A DNA stretch of 46,454 bases from Bacteroidales bacterium (GCA_021738535.1 JAIPBU010000032.1:1-46454); one strand, 5' to 3'; counted from the first letter of the stretch, positions 7,715-15,719 are shown. The notes: a model not told the origin generated them from the letters alone. Numbers and translations: made by a program.

Positions 7715-9355
7715 TCAGTCTTTGTGCTGATACACCCTTACCCAGTCAATTTCCATTGAGCTTGAGCCGGACATCGGCTTTTCGAGGCCGCCGGCAAAAT
7801 TAATGTACATTTCCTGGTCGGGTACATTGGATGTTTGTTTGAAAACTTCGTAATCATTGATTTTCCAAACAAGCTTCCCGGGAGTCCATTCGAGAGTATA
7901 GATATAGTATGCACGACCGTATTTGGAGCCAAGTGATGTTTTGGCTGCTCTACTGCCGTTTGAGAAAATATCCATCCAGATCTTTCCCTTTGAACTGCGG
8001 CATACATCAATATGCGGCGTGACTTTATCGGCAAGTAGATAGAATGCGTGTCTTGGACCAACAGCGGTATGTAGCTTAACCTTTGCCTTGAAAATTCCGT
8101 ATTTCTGGCGGAAGCTTTTACCGGTATTGATAATTCCGGATGTGTAATTGAATTCTTTATTCCTGAAGCCTCCGAATTCCGGGTTCCATACCTTGCCTTC
8201 TTTTTTCTGGGGCTTTGTGCTGATTGTTAAAATGCTGCTTCCAATACCAAAATTATCAGACTCGGTATAACAGTGGAGATCGCTTTCGAGCGAATAACGG
8301 TCGTTCAGGAGCTTGTCGCCCCAGTAGTGATTGGTAAGCCACGTTTTTGTGTCAAGGCTGTCGCTGTCAAAATCGTCACTGAAAGTGAGCTCACGTTTCT
8401 TAATAAAATCAAATTTATCTGAATCCTTAACCTTGAAATACCATACAATGTCATCACTCTTCTTCAGCTTTTCATATTCCTGCTCAATCTTAAACAGATC
8501 TGATCTTTCAAATCTTTTTTTATCGAGCAGGTATTCTTTCCTTTCCCTGAATTCATCACCATGTAAATACTCTTTCAGCTCTGCATGCCTGGACACTTTA
8601 TTGGAGCCGTCCATCTCCTGGAAATTCTTCAGTTGTTTGGAATTTTTAAACTTGTAGAAGAATTTAATGTCAGCGTCGTTCTTAAGGGTTTTGTATTCCT
8701 GCAACAACTTGTATTCCTCAGTGTCTTTGAAAGTTATGGGCTTCATGTTCTTTTTCTCAAGAAACTCTTTGGAATTAACGAATTCTTCAAGTTCAAGATA
8801 CTTTTTAATGCTGCCGGCCGACTCGAGTTTTTCTGCTTCCTCCTTTTTGCCTTTCTTTAATAATTTCAGGTATGATTTTACGTTCGAATCCGATTTCAGC
8901 TTCTTAAAATCCTTGTACCTGGAATATTCTTCAGTTGTTTTAAATGTGACAGGCTTCATCTTCTGCTTTTCTTTGAAGGCAGAAGAGTTAACTGTTTTCT
9001 CAAGTTCCTCGTAGCGCTTGACTTTATCAGACCCTTCCATGTCCAGGAACTTTTTCAGATCAACACTGTCGCGCGTCTTAAAATATAGCTTAAGACCCTT
9101 GTCCTTGTCCAGCTTTTTGAACTCCTGTTCCTTATTGTATTCCTCGGAATCTTTGTAGCTGAGGTTCTCAATTTCTTTCTTTTTGGTCTTGAAATCGGTA
9201 GAGTTGACCTGGGCATCAAGTTCATTATACCGCTTCAATTCCTCTGACTCGCTGAATTTATTCAGTTTTTCAAATTCTTCAATAAGAGCTTTCTCTTCCT
9301 GCTCTATCTTTGACGTTGAGGGAATTAATCCAAGTGACAGTTTAAGGTTAGCCAT
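7715..9355 (-). CDS. GH16-like jelly-roll protein with N-terminal ~71-residue repeats, catalytic glutamates missing
   Basis: A 546-residue protein from the ATG at 9355. Residues ~39-329 are charged repeats, predicted helical (separate entry). Residues ~325-546 resemble the GH16/laminarinase jelly roll: a DDFDSDSLD start, a YTSGIINTGKSF strand, the KYGIFKAKVKL strand, LEWTPGKLVWKINDYEV, and an IDWVRVYQ ending. The GH16 active-site motif ExDxxE reads H448-I-D450-V-C-R453, so both catalytic Glu are replaced, suggesting a binding rather than hydrolytic role (inference). No signal peptide is seen, which is unusual for this fold. The open frame extends to a TTG at 9403, but that codon overlaps the -7 promoter element, so the ATG is preferred. 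It is probably the first gene of the run leading to the M1 peptidase. Confidence 0.72.
   Translation of the reverse strand: MANLKLSLGLIPSTSKIEQEEKALIEEFEKLNKFSESEELKRYNELDAQVNSTDFKTKKKEIENLSYKDSEEYNKEQEFKKLDKDKGLKLYFKTRDSVDLKKFLDMEGSDKVKRYEELEKTVNSSAFKEKQKMKPVTFKTTEEYSRYKDFKKLKSDSNVKSYLKLLKKGKKEEAEKLESAGSIKKYLELEEFVNSKEFLEKKNMKPITFKDTEEYKLLQEYKTLKNDADIKFFYKFKNSKQLKNFQEMDGSNKVSRHAELKEYLHGDEFRERKEYLLDKKRFERSDLFKIEQEYEKLKKSDDIVWYFKVKDSDKFDFIKKRELTFSDDFDSDSLDTKTWLTNHYWGDKLLNDRYSLESDLHCYTESDNFGIGSSILTISTKPQKKEGKVWNPEFGGFRNKEFNYTSGIINTGKSFRQKYGIFKAKVKLHTAVGPRHAFYLLADKVTPHIDVCRSSKGKIWMDIFSNGSRAAKTSLGSKYGRAYYIYTLEWTPGKLVWKINDYEVFKQTSNVPDQEMYINFAGGLEKPMSGSSSMEIDWVRVYQHKD
8369..9241 (-). repeat. Protein-level tandem repeat array inside the GH16-like gene
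   Basis: Three full units of about 71-73 residues and two partial units are visible in the translation (full units at about 8897-9109, 8684-8896 and 8465-8683). Shared positions include GS-x-K-x-x-R/K-Y-x-E-L-E near the middle, VNS-x-x-F-x-E-K, M-K-P-x-T-F-K, T-E-E-Y, and a closing F/Y-K-x-L-K. The units are rich in Lys, Glu and aromatic residues. The repeated reading on the opposite strand creates long spurious open frames. Confidence 0.75.
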
Positions 9356-9400
9356 TGCTGAAATAGTTTGTATATAACCTGTTAAAGATAAAAAATCTTT

Positions 9401-9408
9401 CAAAAATA
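9401..9408 (-). promoter_or_regulatory. -7 element for the GH16-like gene
   Basis: Minus-strand TATTTTTG matches TAnnTTTG and predicts a start near 9394, about 40 nt before the ATG at 9355. It includes the alternative TTG start at 9403, which argues against that start. No -33 TTG is found at the expected distance. Confidence 0.45.
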
Positions 9409-9491
9409 TAACATTAAAGTTCCGGATTTATTGTTTACAGTATGGTTCAGGGTCTTAGGGGTGGGTTGAAAATGGATTTTTATCAAAAAAC

Positions 9492-9522
9492 TTGACAAGA
9501 GGGTGTAAATGTTTTATATTTG
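9492..9522 (+). promoter_or_regulatory. Promoter of the tetR-lolA-like-ABC operon
   Basis: TTG (9492-9494) is followed after 20 nt by TATATTTG (9515-9522), a full match to the Bacteroidota -33/-7 consensus. Transcription would start near 9529, inside the first operator copy, leaving a leader of about 110 nt that carries the second copy. Confidence 0.7.
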
Positions 9523-9539
9523 ACTGACCGTTCAATCAA
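9520..9539. promoter_or_regulatory. TetR operator copy 1
   Basis: TTGACTGACCGTTCAATCAA is a 20-bp pseudopalindrome with symmetric positions TTGA-n-TGA-n-CG-n-TCA-n-TCAA. It overlaps the last bases of the -7 element and the predicted transcription start, so bound repressor would block initiation. The same 20 bases recur at 9565. The tetR gene follows directly, which makes autoregulation very likely. Confidence 0.8.
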
Positions 9540-9564
9540 AAACGGTTTTTGTAGTAAAGCGAAA

Positions 9565-9584
9565 TTGACTGACCGTTCAATCAA
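9565..9584. promoter_or_regulatory. TetR operator copy 2
   Basis: This is an exact second copy of the 20-bp pseudopalindrome at 9520-9539, offset by 45 bp start to start. It lies downstream of the predicted transcription start in the leader. Two identical sites about four helical turns apart could bind two dimers on one DNA face. Confidence 0.8.
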
Positions 9585-9637
9585 CAACAGGTTTTGCTAC
9601 TAAGTAAAAAGCGGAACGAAATATAAATAATAAAGTT

Positions 9638-10210
9638 ATGCCAAGGACACCACAGCAATTTGAAGGGATAAGGGAGGAGAAAAAAGCTCTCATTATGAGA
9701 GTGGCCCTTGAACTGTTTGCAACAAATGGCTTTCACGCTACCACAATAAGCAGCATAGCAAACAGTGCAGGGATATCAAAGGGATTAATCTATAATTATT
9801 TTGACAGTAAGGAGGACCTGATAAGAGCAATTATTTACGCAGGGCTGGCGAATATAGGCGAGCTGATGGATCCGAATAACGACGGGGTGCTTACCGAGGA
9901 TGAAATGGAATACCTTCTGGACCGTTTTTTTGAACTGCTTGAAAATGACCTGAACTTCTGGAAATTATATTTTACCCTCTTTGTGCAGACCCCGGTGATA
10001 AGACTGGTGGAAGAAAGACTTAACACTGTGATAAAGGAATATATACGCATGCTTACTAATTATTTTGAAGCAAAAGGCTGTGAAGATCCATATACCGAAG
10101 CACTGCTTTTCGGGGCCTTGCTCGATGGCATAGGCATGAATTATATCACCAATTCAGAATTGTTCCCCGTGGAGAAAATAAAAAAGCGAATACTACAAAA
10201 ATACAGTTAA
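9638..10210 (+). CDS. TetR/AcrR-family repressor of the downstream envelope-transport operon
   Basis: A 190-residue regulator whose residues ~15-62 form the canonical TetR DNA-binding domain: IMRVALELFATNGFHATTIS, then IANSAGISKGLIYNYFDSKE. The rest is a helical ligand-binding domain with an acidic N-D-G-x-L-T-E-D-E stretch (~90-98) that looks like a calcium-loop fragment but is probably fortuitous. Two exact 20-bp pseudopalindromes in its own promoter region are its expected operators. It is the first gene of a co-directional operon with 12 to 31 nt gaps up to the ATPase and a 1-nt gap to the barrel gene, so repression of itself would also repress the transporter. The ligand is unknown but may be the exported lipid or a membrane-active compound (inference). 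Confidence 0.92.
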   Translation: MPRTPQQFEGIREEKKALIMRVALELFATNGFHATTISSIANSAGISKGLIYNYFDSKEDLIRAIIYAGLANIGELMDPNNDGVLTEDEMEYLLDRFFELLENDLNFWKLYFTLFVQTPVIRLVEERLNTVIKEYIRMLTNYFEAKGCEDPYTEALLFGALLDGIGMNYITNSELFPVEKIKKRILQKYS

Positions 10211-10222
10211 CAGCAGATAAAT

Positions 10223-10972
10223 ATGAAAAAATTAAGCACTACACTTTTATTGTCAATAATAACGTCATTTTTACTGTCAGCCCAGGATGCAAAAGAAATT
10301 GTTGAAAAGGCTAATGATAAGATAAACGGCGAAAAATCCAGCTACGGGATTATGTCAATGAAGATTATCCGTCCCGAATGGGAACGTACCCTGGAATTTA
10401 AAAACTGGACAAAGGGTACTGACTATGCACTGACCCTTATAACAGCACCTGCACGCGACCGCGGACAGAGTTTCCTGAAAAGGGGAAGCGAAATGTGGAG
10501 CTGGAATCCTGCTATCAGCAGGATGATCAAGCTTCCCCCGTCAATGATGTCGCAGGGATGGATGGGGTCCGATTATACAAATGATGATATCCTTAAAGAG
10601 TCTTCCGTGGTGGAGGATTATATCCATGAAATCACGGGTGAGGAAGAAATTGAAGGCAGGATGTGCTACAGGATTAAACTGAACGCCAAAGAGGATGCCG
10701 CTGTTATATGGGGTCACCAGGTAAGGTGGATATCCAAAGATGATTACCTTTTTCTCAAAGCCGAACTGTACGATGAATATGGTTACCTTGTTCGTACCGA
10801 GCTTGGAAAAAACGTAAAGACAATGGACGGAAGACTTATTCCCACCGTGATGGAGATAATTCCTGAAGATGAGGAAGGCTATAAAACAGTGGTCGAAATA
10901 AAAGAAATTGAATTTAACATCGATATAAAAGATAATTTCTTCTCACAGCAAAACCTGCAGAGAGTAAGATAG
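10223..10972 (+). CDS. Outer-membrane lipoprotein-sorting (LolA-like) periplasmic protein
   Basis: A 249-residue secreted protein with a signal peptide ending near LLSAQ. The mature part matches the LolA-like/LppM-type family often annotated as outer membrane lipoprotein-sorting protein: the N-terminal KANDKINGEKSSYGIMSMKI helix and strand, the AP-x-x-DRGQSFLK strand, and MWSWNPAISRMIKLPPSMM. These proteins form a half-open beta barrel that holds lipid chains. Gene order, with two FtsX-type permeases, a LolD-type ATPase and an outer-membrane barrel downstream, suggests it ferries a hydrophobic substrate across the periplasm. It is not the housekeeping LolA by sequence pattern, as far as can be judged by eye. 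It begins 12 nt after tetR. Confidence 0.82.
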   Translation: MKKLSTTLLLSIITSFLLSAQDAKEIVEKANDKINGEKSSYGIMSMKIIRPEWERTLEFKNWTKGTDYALTLITAPARDRGQSFLKRGSEMWSWNPAISRMIKLPPSMMSQGWMGSDYTNDDILKESSVVEDYIHEITGEEEIEGRMCYRIKLNAKEDAAVIWGHQVRWISKDDYLFLKAELYDEYGYLVRTELGKNVKTMDGRLIPTVMEIIPEDEEGYKTVVEIKEIEFNIDIKDNFFSQQNLQRVR

Positions 10973-10995
10973 TCTTTGAAATAAATTGCAATGAT

Positions 10996-12408
10996 ATGAA
11001 GAACTACAAAATGGCCTGGCGAAATCTCTGGAGAAACAGGCGAAGGACACTAATTACAGCAGCATCGGTATTCTTCGCAGTTTTCTTTGCGCTGGTAATG
11101 AGGTCTTTGCAGCTTGGCACCTATGACCGTATGTATAAAAACATTATTGAGTCGTATTCAGGTTATGTACAGGTGCAGGATGAAGATTTCTGGGAGAATA
11201 AGATTGTTGATAATGTATTCGAAGAAAGCAATGAACTTAAACAGCTTATCACAAATGATGAGAATGTGGAAGGCCTGATACCGCGCTTCGAATCCTTTGC
11301 CCTGGCCTCCAGTGGCAGTCGCTCCAAGGGAGTAATGGTAATGGGCATCGACCCCGAAAAGGAAAAATTACTGTCTGATGTGGAGGAAAAACTTGTAAGA
11401 TACAGGCTGACTGAAGAAGCAATTAATTCTTTGAAATCGGAAAATCTTCCGGGCTATATAACGAAAAACCTGGAATTGTTCAGAAATAATTCATATGCTT
11501 CTTCAGGACGCTTGCAACTTGACCTTGGGATGAAAGAAGATGACATAGAGGAGCTGATGCCGCTTTTTGAGAAACATGCTTCTGTAAATAATGGTTATTT
11601 CAGTAAAGGTGATAAATCTGTCCTTGCAGGCGACAGGTTAAGTCAATACCTGGGACTTGAGAGGGGTGACACAATAATTCTCCTCGGGCAGGGTTACCAT
11701 GGTCATACGGCAGCAGGGAAATATGCCATTGAGGGTATAGTGAAAATTCCTAATCCCGAAATTGACAACAAAATTGTATACCTGCCGGTGAGTACATCCC
11801 AGCAACTGTATTATGCGAATAACATGCTGACTTCAATGGTCCTGCATCTTGATGATACCGGTGATGATGAGCTGCAGGCTACCATTGGCAGGCTGGACAA
11901 AAAGCTGGATGAACGTTACAGGCTGATGGACTGGAAGGAGATGAACGGGACGCTCGTTCAGCAGCTGGAAGCTGACAACAAGAGTGGTATGATAATGATA
12001 GGTATCCTGTACCTGGTAATTGCTTTTGGTGTATTTGGTACAGTACTGATGATGACAGCAGAACGCAGGCGTGAGTTCGGTGTTCTCGTTGCTATCGGGA
12101 TGCAAAAAACACGCATGGCCGCGGTAATGGTATACGAAATGCTTTACATTGGCCTTATAGGTATACTTGCAGGTGTGGGAGCCTCTATCCCGGTTATCAT
12201 TTACGGATATCATAACCCAATACATTTCTCAGCAAGCCTGGCAAAAGCTTTTGAAGAATACGGTTTTGAGCCGGTTATGGCATTCCAGTGGATTGATAGT
12301 TATTTTATTTATCAATCCCTGGTAGTTGCAATTATTGTACTGATAGCAGTGATATATCCTGTGGTTAAGATCAGGAAAATGAAAGAAGTAAACGCTCTCA
12401 GAGCATAA
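10996..12408 (+). CDS. ABC transporter permease, FtsX/MacB/LolCE type (first of pair)
   Basis: A 470-residue inner-membrane protein with one N-terminal membrane helix (~18-38), a large periplasmic domain, and three C-terminal helices (about 331-353, 375-405, 435-460) forming the FtsX fold. The N-terminal MAWRNLWRNRRRT sequence is the usual cytoplasmic start of this family, and ERRREFGVLVAIGMQ is the coupling-helix region. The periplasmic part holds a segment of about 60 residues starting RYRLTEEAINSL that has a counterpart in the neighbouring permease. FtsX-type exporters work by transmitting ATP-driven motion to periplasmic partners rather than by a classic channel, which suits lipoprotein or lipid extraction. 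It is not fused to an ATPase, unlike MacB; the ATPase is encoded separately downstream. Confidence 0.9.
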   Translation: MKNYKMAWRNLWRNRRRTLITAASVFFAVFFALVMRSLQLGTYDRMYKNIIESYSGYVQVQDEDFWENKIVDNVFEESNELKQLITNDENVEGLIPRFESFALASSGSRSKGVMVMGIDPEKEKLLSDVEEKLVRYRLTEEAINSLKSENLPGYITKNLELFRNNSYASSGRLQLDLGMKEDDIEELMPLFEKHASVNNGYFSKGDKSVLAGDRLSQYLGLERGDTIILLGQGYHGHTAAGKYAIEGIVKIPNPEIDNKIVYLPVSTSQQLYYANNMLTSMVLHLDDTGDDELQATIGRLDKKLDERYRLMDWKEMNGTLVQQLEADNKSGMIMIGILYLVIAFGVFGTVLMMTAERRREFGVLVAIGMQKTRMAAVMVYEMLYIGLIGILAGVGASIPVIIYGYHNPIHFSASLAKAFEEYGFEPVMAFQWIDSYFIYQSLVVAIIVLIAVIYPVVKIRKMKEVNALRA

Positions 12409-12420
12409 AACAAAAATATA

Positions 12421-13845
12421 ATGATTACAAAAACTGCCTGGAAAAATATTTGGCGAAACAAAACCAGAAGCCTTGTGGTTATTGCATCCGTTACTATCGG
12501 GATATTTGCCGGTGTGTTTGCAGTTGGGGTGATGAACGGGGCCATAGACCAGCGCGTGGATGAAGTCCTGGAAAACGAAGTTTCACATGTACAGATCACC
12601 CACAAGGATTTCAGGTCAAATAATGACCTGGGGAGTTATATCACCGGTGTAAACTCAATAGTTGAAAATATTTCATCCATGGAAGGTGTTAATGCAGTGA
12701 CCAGCAGACTGCACCTTGTGGGCATGGCCAATACGGCCAGGAAAAGTGCAGGGGTGAAGATTATTGGCATAAAACCCATGCAGGAAAAGAAATTACTGAG
12801 TCTCCACCAGGAATTAATGGACGGAACCGGTGATTATTTTGAGGAAGAGCGTGGCGAACTTGCATATATAGGGTATGACCTTGCTAAAAACCTTAATATT
12901 ATAAGGTACCGCATAACAGGTGATGTGATAAGCAAACTCGATTCTGCAGGTTTGCCGGGTGAGGTGATTTCCGCAATTACCGGCTTTAAGGGCAGCAGGT
13001 TTGACAATGAAAAGAGTTTTAAAAAGGAGATGCGCTCATTACTTACATCTGAACAGGAATCCGGGTTTGGAAGGTTGATACTCGAAGAAGCACAAACTTT
13101 CAGGAAAAGAGCAAAATTCACACTTACTTTTGTTGACAGGAATAATAACCAGACCGGCGGAGTATTCAGGGTCGGAGGTATTTATGACATACCCAACAGT
13201 ATGTTTGAATCAACAATGGTATTTGTCAGGGATTCCCGGTTGCGCAGTATCACCGAAATGCCTGACAATACAGCACACAATATATTAATAAGCTTAGATG
13301 ATGTGGATGATGCCGGAACAATGACTGAAAAACTAAGGAAAGAATATCCTGATCTCGAAGTGATGAACTGGAAGGAGATACAACCTGACATGGCAATGAT
13401 GTCAGAAATGGCAGGTGCCATGTATGGTTTTTTTATGGCACTTATTCTGGCAGCCCTTGCCTTCGGTATTGTAAATACAATGCTGATGGTAGTACTTGAA
13501 AGGATAAAAGAACTCGGAATGCTTACCGCGATAGGAATGAATAAGAAGAAGGTATTCAGGATGATAATGACGGAATCGGTATTCCTTTCTCTCGTCGGGG
13601 GTATCGCAGGGATGATCGTCAGCTGGATAATTATAAGGATTACTTCATCCACGGGTATCAGGTTTTCCTCAATGCAGGAAGGTTTCGAGGCAATGGGATT
13701 TTCATCTCATATCTATCCCAGCATAGGAGCCGATTTCTTCCTGGTAGTCACAGTGCTCATAATCATAACAGGTATCCTGTCATCAGTATACCCGGCACTT
13801 AAGGCACTGAAGCTTGATCCTGCAGATGCTTTGAGAACAGAATAA
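12421..13845 (+). CDS. ABC transporter permease, FtsX/MacB/LolCE type (second of pair)
   Basis: A 474-residue paralogue of the preceding permease with the same plan: N-terminal helix after AWKNIWRNKTRS, periplasmic domain to ~330, and three C-terminal helices, with ERIKELGMLTAIGMNKKKVF as the coupling region. The pair should assemble as a heterodimer like LolC-LolE. It carries its own version of the periplasmic segment (RYRITGDVISKLDSAGLPGE) seen in the first permease, so that segment predates the duplication. Start is the ATG 12 nt after the first permease stops. The C-terminal SSVYPALKALKLDPADALRT is the family's usual ending. Confidence 0.9.
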   Translation: MITKTAWKNIWRNKTRSLVVIASVTIGIFAGVFAVGVMNGAIDQRVDEVLENEVSHVQITHKDFRSNNDLGSYITGVNSIVENISSMEGVNAVTSRLHLVGMANTARKSAGVKIIGIKPMQEKKLLSLHQELMDGTGDYFEEERGELAYIGYDLAKNLNIIRYRITGDVISKLDSAGLPGEVISAITGFKGSRFDNEKSFKKEMRSLLTSEQESGFGRLILEEAQTFRKRAKFTLTFVDRNNNQTGGVFRVGGIYDIPNSMFESTMVFVRDSRLRSITEMPDNTAHNILISLDDVDDAGTMTEKLRKEYPDLEVMNWKEIQPDMAMMSEMAGAMYGFFMALILAALAFGIVNTMLMVVLERIKELGMLTAIGMNKKKVFRMIMTESVFLSLVGGIAGMIVSWIIIRITSSTGIRFSSMQEGFEAMGFSSHIYPSIGADFFLVVTVLIIITGILSSVYPALKALKLDPADALRTE

Positions 13846-13876
13846 TGAAAATGAAAATATTTAATACCACAGAAAA

Positions 13877-14566
13877 ATGAAAGTACTTGAGTTAAACAAT
13901 GTTCATAAGGTTTATAATACAACTCATGTGGAAGTACATGCAGTAAACGGTGTAGATCTGGATTTTGAAGAAGGTGAATTTGCGGCAATAGTAGGCCCCT
14001 CAGGTTCGGGAAAAACAACACTTCTGAATATGATCGGAGGCCTGGATACACCAAGCGAAGGGAAGATAGAGGTTAACAGCACAGACCTGTCAACCCTGAA
14101 ATCGTCTGCCGTAATAGATTTCAGGATGAGGAATATTGGCTTTGTCTTCCAGTCGTATAACCTGATACCCGTACTAACAGCAAAAGAGAATGTAGAATTC
14201 ATCATGAACCTGCAGAAGTGGCCAAAAAAGAAAAGGGATGAACGGACTATGGAATTGCTGAAAGCTGTAGGGCTGGGTGAGAGGGCACACAGTAAACCTT
14301 CGCAATTATCGGGCGGACAACAGCAGAGGGTTGCCGTGGCACGAGCCCTGGCATCAAAACCCAAATTTGTCCTGGCCGATGAGCCAACGGCTAACCTCGA
14401 TTCAAAATCAACCGAAACATTACTTGATATAATGGAAAAACTTAACAGGGATGAAAATATCACTTTCATCTTTTCCACTCATGATGCAAGGGTTGTAAAA
14501 AAGGCCAGGAGGGTAATAACCCTGGAAGATGGCAAAGTGGTATCTGATGAAACAAGGGATAAGTAA
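13877..14566 (+). CDS. ABC transporter ATP-binding protein, LolD/MacB class
   Basis: A 229-residue cytoplasmic ATPase with all motifs in place: Walker A GPSGSGKTT (40-48), Q-loop VFQSYNLIPVLT (~90-101), signature LSGGQ (144-148), Walker B FVLADE (164-169) and the D-loop with the switch His in FSTHD. The sequence after the Q-loop (NLIPVLTAKENVEF) is typical of the LolD/MacB/FtsE exporter branch. It drives the two adjacent permeases. The 31-nt gap from the second permease and the 1-nt gap to the barrel gene keep it inside the operon. Length equals the usual 220-235. Confidence 0.94.
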   Translation: MKVLELNNVHKVYNTTHVEVHAVNGVDLDFEEGEFAAIVGPSGSGKTTLLNMIGGLDTPSEGKIEVNSTDLSTLKSSAVIDFRMRNIGFVFQSYNLIPVLTAKENVEFIMNLQKWPKKKRDERTMELLKAVGLGERAHSKPSQLSGGQQQRVAVARALASKPKFVLADEPTANLDSKSTETLLDIMEKLNRDENITFIFSTHDARVVKKARRVITLEDGKVVSDETRDK

Positions 14567-14567
14567 T

Positions 14568-15719
14568 ATGAGACTGAGAATCATGCCGGCCATAGTCTTA
14601 CTCTTTCTTTCGCTGGGCGTGCAATCGCAGGAAAAGGAACTGCCGGTATCGCTCTATGGCTATGTGACAAATATGCAGAGTGCGATTTTCGAGGATCCCC
14701 GGGGCGACTGGATAAATGACAACCTGGTTCACAATCGCCTGAATTTCCGGGCTTATGCCGGGTCAAACCTTACCTTCGGCCTCGAAATAAGAAACAGGTT
14801 TTTTACGGGTGATATGCTGCGCGTTGATCCCGGCTATGCAAAACGACTAAGATCTGACCGGGGACTTGTGGATCTTACAACCAACATTTTCAATGAGAAA
14901 TCATTCATACTGAATACAACCATAGACCGCCTGTGGGCTGATATCTCAATGGGACCGGTGCAATTGAAGATAGGAAGGCAAAGGATAAACTGGGGCCAGA
15001 CCTTCGTGTGGAATCCGAACGATGTATTCAATGCTTATTCATATTTTGATTTTGATTACGTGGAAAAACCCGGGAGTGATGCCGTGCGCCTGCAGGTGTT
15101 CCCGACATTTTCATCAACTATAGAGCTGGCCGCGGCAATGGACAGCGATGAGGATGTAACGGCTGCTGCCATGTACAGGTTTAATAAGTGGGGATATGAT
15201 ATTCAGTTCTTATCAGGAATAGTAAACAGTGAGGATATTGTTTTTGGTGCAGGCTGGTCGGGTGCATTCGGAAGCACTTCCTTCAGGGGAGAACTGAGCT
15301 GGTTCCAGCCCCGGGAAAATTTTTCCGATACAAGCGGAACAGGACTCTTTACTGTTGGACTGGATCGCTCCTTTGGCACATCAGGGATGTTCCAGCTCCA
15401 GGCTATGTACTCTAACAACCCCGTATCATTTGAAAGTTTCGATTCATTTTATTCGGGTAAACTCTCTGCCAAAGACCTTGCATTTTCAGAATTCTCGTTG
15501 TTTGGCAGCGCCACAATTCCTGTAACACCGCTTTTCAAGATCAACCTGGCAGCAATGTGGTACCCTGGCCTGGATGGTTTTTATGCCGGCCCCTCTGCAG
15601 ACATATCATTGTCAGAAAACCTTGATTTTTCATTTATCTGGCAATTCTTTAACGCTCAGATGAACGGCGAACGAACAAAAATGACACTTGCATTCTTAAG
15701 GATGAAATACAGTTTCTGA
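14568..15719 (+). CDS. Outer-membrane beta-barrel protein (DUF1302/porin-like) of the transport operon
   Basis: A 383-residue protein with a signal peptide (MRLRIMPAIVLLFLSLGVQS) and alternating amphipathic strands to a final Phe (MKYSF), as expected for a barrel inserted by the BAM machinery. The segment IGRQRINWGQTFVWNPNDVF is characteristic of DUF1302-like and alginate-export-like barrels. The open frame begins at 14529 inside the ATPase gene, but the ATG at 14568, 1 nt after the ATPase stop, begins a proper signal peptide. In this operon it could be the outer-membrane end of the LolA-like and ABC route. Substrate passage is inference; no plug or TonB box is seen. Confidence 0.8.
   Translation: MRLRIMPAIVLLFLSLGVQSQEKELPVSLYGYVTNMQSAIFEDPRGDWINDNLVHNRLNFRAYAGSNLTFGLEIRNRFFTGDMLRVDPGYAKRLRSDRGLVDLTTNIFNEKSFILNTTIDRLWADISMGPVQLKIGRQRINWGQTFVWNPNDVFNAYSYFDFDYVEKPGSDAVRLQVFPTFSSTIELAAAMDSDEDVTAAAMYRFNKWGYDIQFLSGIVNSEDIVFGAGWSGAFGSTSFRGELSWFQPRENFSDTSGTGLFTVGLDRSFGTSGMFQLQAMYSNNPVSFESFDSFYSGKLSAKDLAFSEFSLFGSATIPVTPLFKINLAAMWYPGLDGFYAGPSADISLSENLDFSFIWQFFNAQMNGERTKMTLAFLRMKYSF

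Noticed and set aside
8331..9377. Several plus-strand open frames of 64-115 codons opposite the repeat region
   Set aside because: They are antisense to the Lys/Glu-rich repeats, which gives Phe/Ser/Leu-rich frames free of stops. They have no start context and overlap each other in different frames.
9403..9403. TTG start for the GH16-like protein, adding 16 residues
   Set aside because: The codon lies inside the predicted -7 element, and the added residues do not make a signal peptide. The ATG at 9355 is better placed.
9905..9935. EF-hand-like N-D-G sequence in the second TetR protein
   Set aside because: The loop is incomplete and lies in the ligand-binding domain without a paired helix pattern, so a calcium site is not supported.
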